From Aphidius gifuensis (taxonomy: Eukaryota > Arthropoda > Insecta > Hymenoptera > Braconidae), in NCBI RefSeq assembly GCF_014905175.1, contig NC_057792.1, forward strand, positions 3,534,001 through 3,598,000: a stretch of 64,000 nt of DNA, given 5' to 3'. Position 1 is the first letter of the stretch. Each line of letters opens with the position of its first letter. Shown piece after piece: positions 63,711 to 64,000 of this stretch. The notes under the pieces are model-generated. The model made no database searches. It saw nothing but the letters and a program-made list of their open reading frames with translations, and had not been told where the DNA came from. The translations under genes were made by a program, and so were the position numbers.

Positions 63711-64000
63711 GAAGTGTGATATGTGTATGTAAACAACAGCATTATGGAGCAGCATAGTATATAAAAAAAAATACTGAATCAAAACAATAACAAAGTTGAT
63801 CTTGAAATTAAAATTCACAAATAACTCCTGTGTTTTTTTTTTTTTATTTTAATTATTATTTCTTAAAAAACTCAATAAACTGAAAAAAAAAATATTTAAT
63901 TTTCCAACAAGTTATTATTAAGAATAAATAAATAAATAATATTATAAAAAATAAAACTTGCGTGAGAACTAATTGAGTAAAATAAGTATATATACATGGT
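63711..64000. other. AT-rich DNA, no gene
   Basis: Homopolymers and TA-rich sequence only. If the right-arm exon candidate is real, this would be its downstream intron. Confidence 0.6.

Noticed and set aside
1..64000. tRNA, rRNA, snRNA and well-known insect microRNAs
   Set aside because: Scanning by eye for B-box-like GGTTCGA strings, U6-like starts and seeds of let-7, bantam, miR-10, miR-124, miR-184 and others gave no match. A covariance-model scan would be decisive.

Overview
The window is strongly A+T-rich eukaryotic nuclear DNA. It has endless poly-A/poly-T runs and TA-rich stretches, GT..AG splice-like signals and AATAAA sites, and no bacterial gene layout. Base composition, the insect-like start context at 24728 and the satellite-bearing dispersed elements suggest an arthropod, perhaps a hymenopteran parasitoid with an AT-rich genome. 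That is inference; no protein here identifies the species. No tRNA, rRNA, CRISPR array or recognisable conserved protein was found.

The window is gene-poor. The best single gene is a small secreted protein at 24728-25081 (+), with a signal peptide, a TATA-like box and a probable 3' intron. The other gene signals are isolated splice-bounded exon candidates. On the plus strand these lie at 21991-22030, 28240-28282, 31075-31161, 51229-51474 and 57880-58045. On the minus strand they lie at 22972-23042, 50734-50806, 58370-58600 and 61669 upwards. They may belong to long-intron genes running through or past the window, but I cannot join them into a named gene. About thirty islands of normal-complexity, GC-elevated sequence, each 60-700 bp, sit in the AT-rich background (for example 2.3, 8.2, 11.8, 19.3, 26.4, 29.3, 33.5, 40.4, 44.6, 46.2, 52.3, 55.3 and 61.0 kb). 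They look like conserved noncoding or unrecognised exonic sequence.

The clearest non-genic structures are two kinds. The first is a pair of related dispersed elements at 12403-13944 and 34645-36304. They share a GC-rich near-palindromic 5' end and a conserved 3' end, and each carries an internal array of 152-163 bp tandem units, about 8 in one copy and 9 in the other. This layout recalls non-autonomous Helentron/DINE elements that carry satellite repeats. The second is a 2.2-kb imperfect palindrome at about 61531-63710, with roughly 900-bp arms around a roughly 390-bp AT-rich centre. Each arm carries the same open, cysteine-containing segment ending at a GTATGT donor-like site. Smaller structures include two strong hairpins (15253-15372 and 18376-18420), a duplicated block at 46.5-47.0 kb and several microsatellites.
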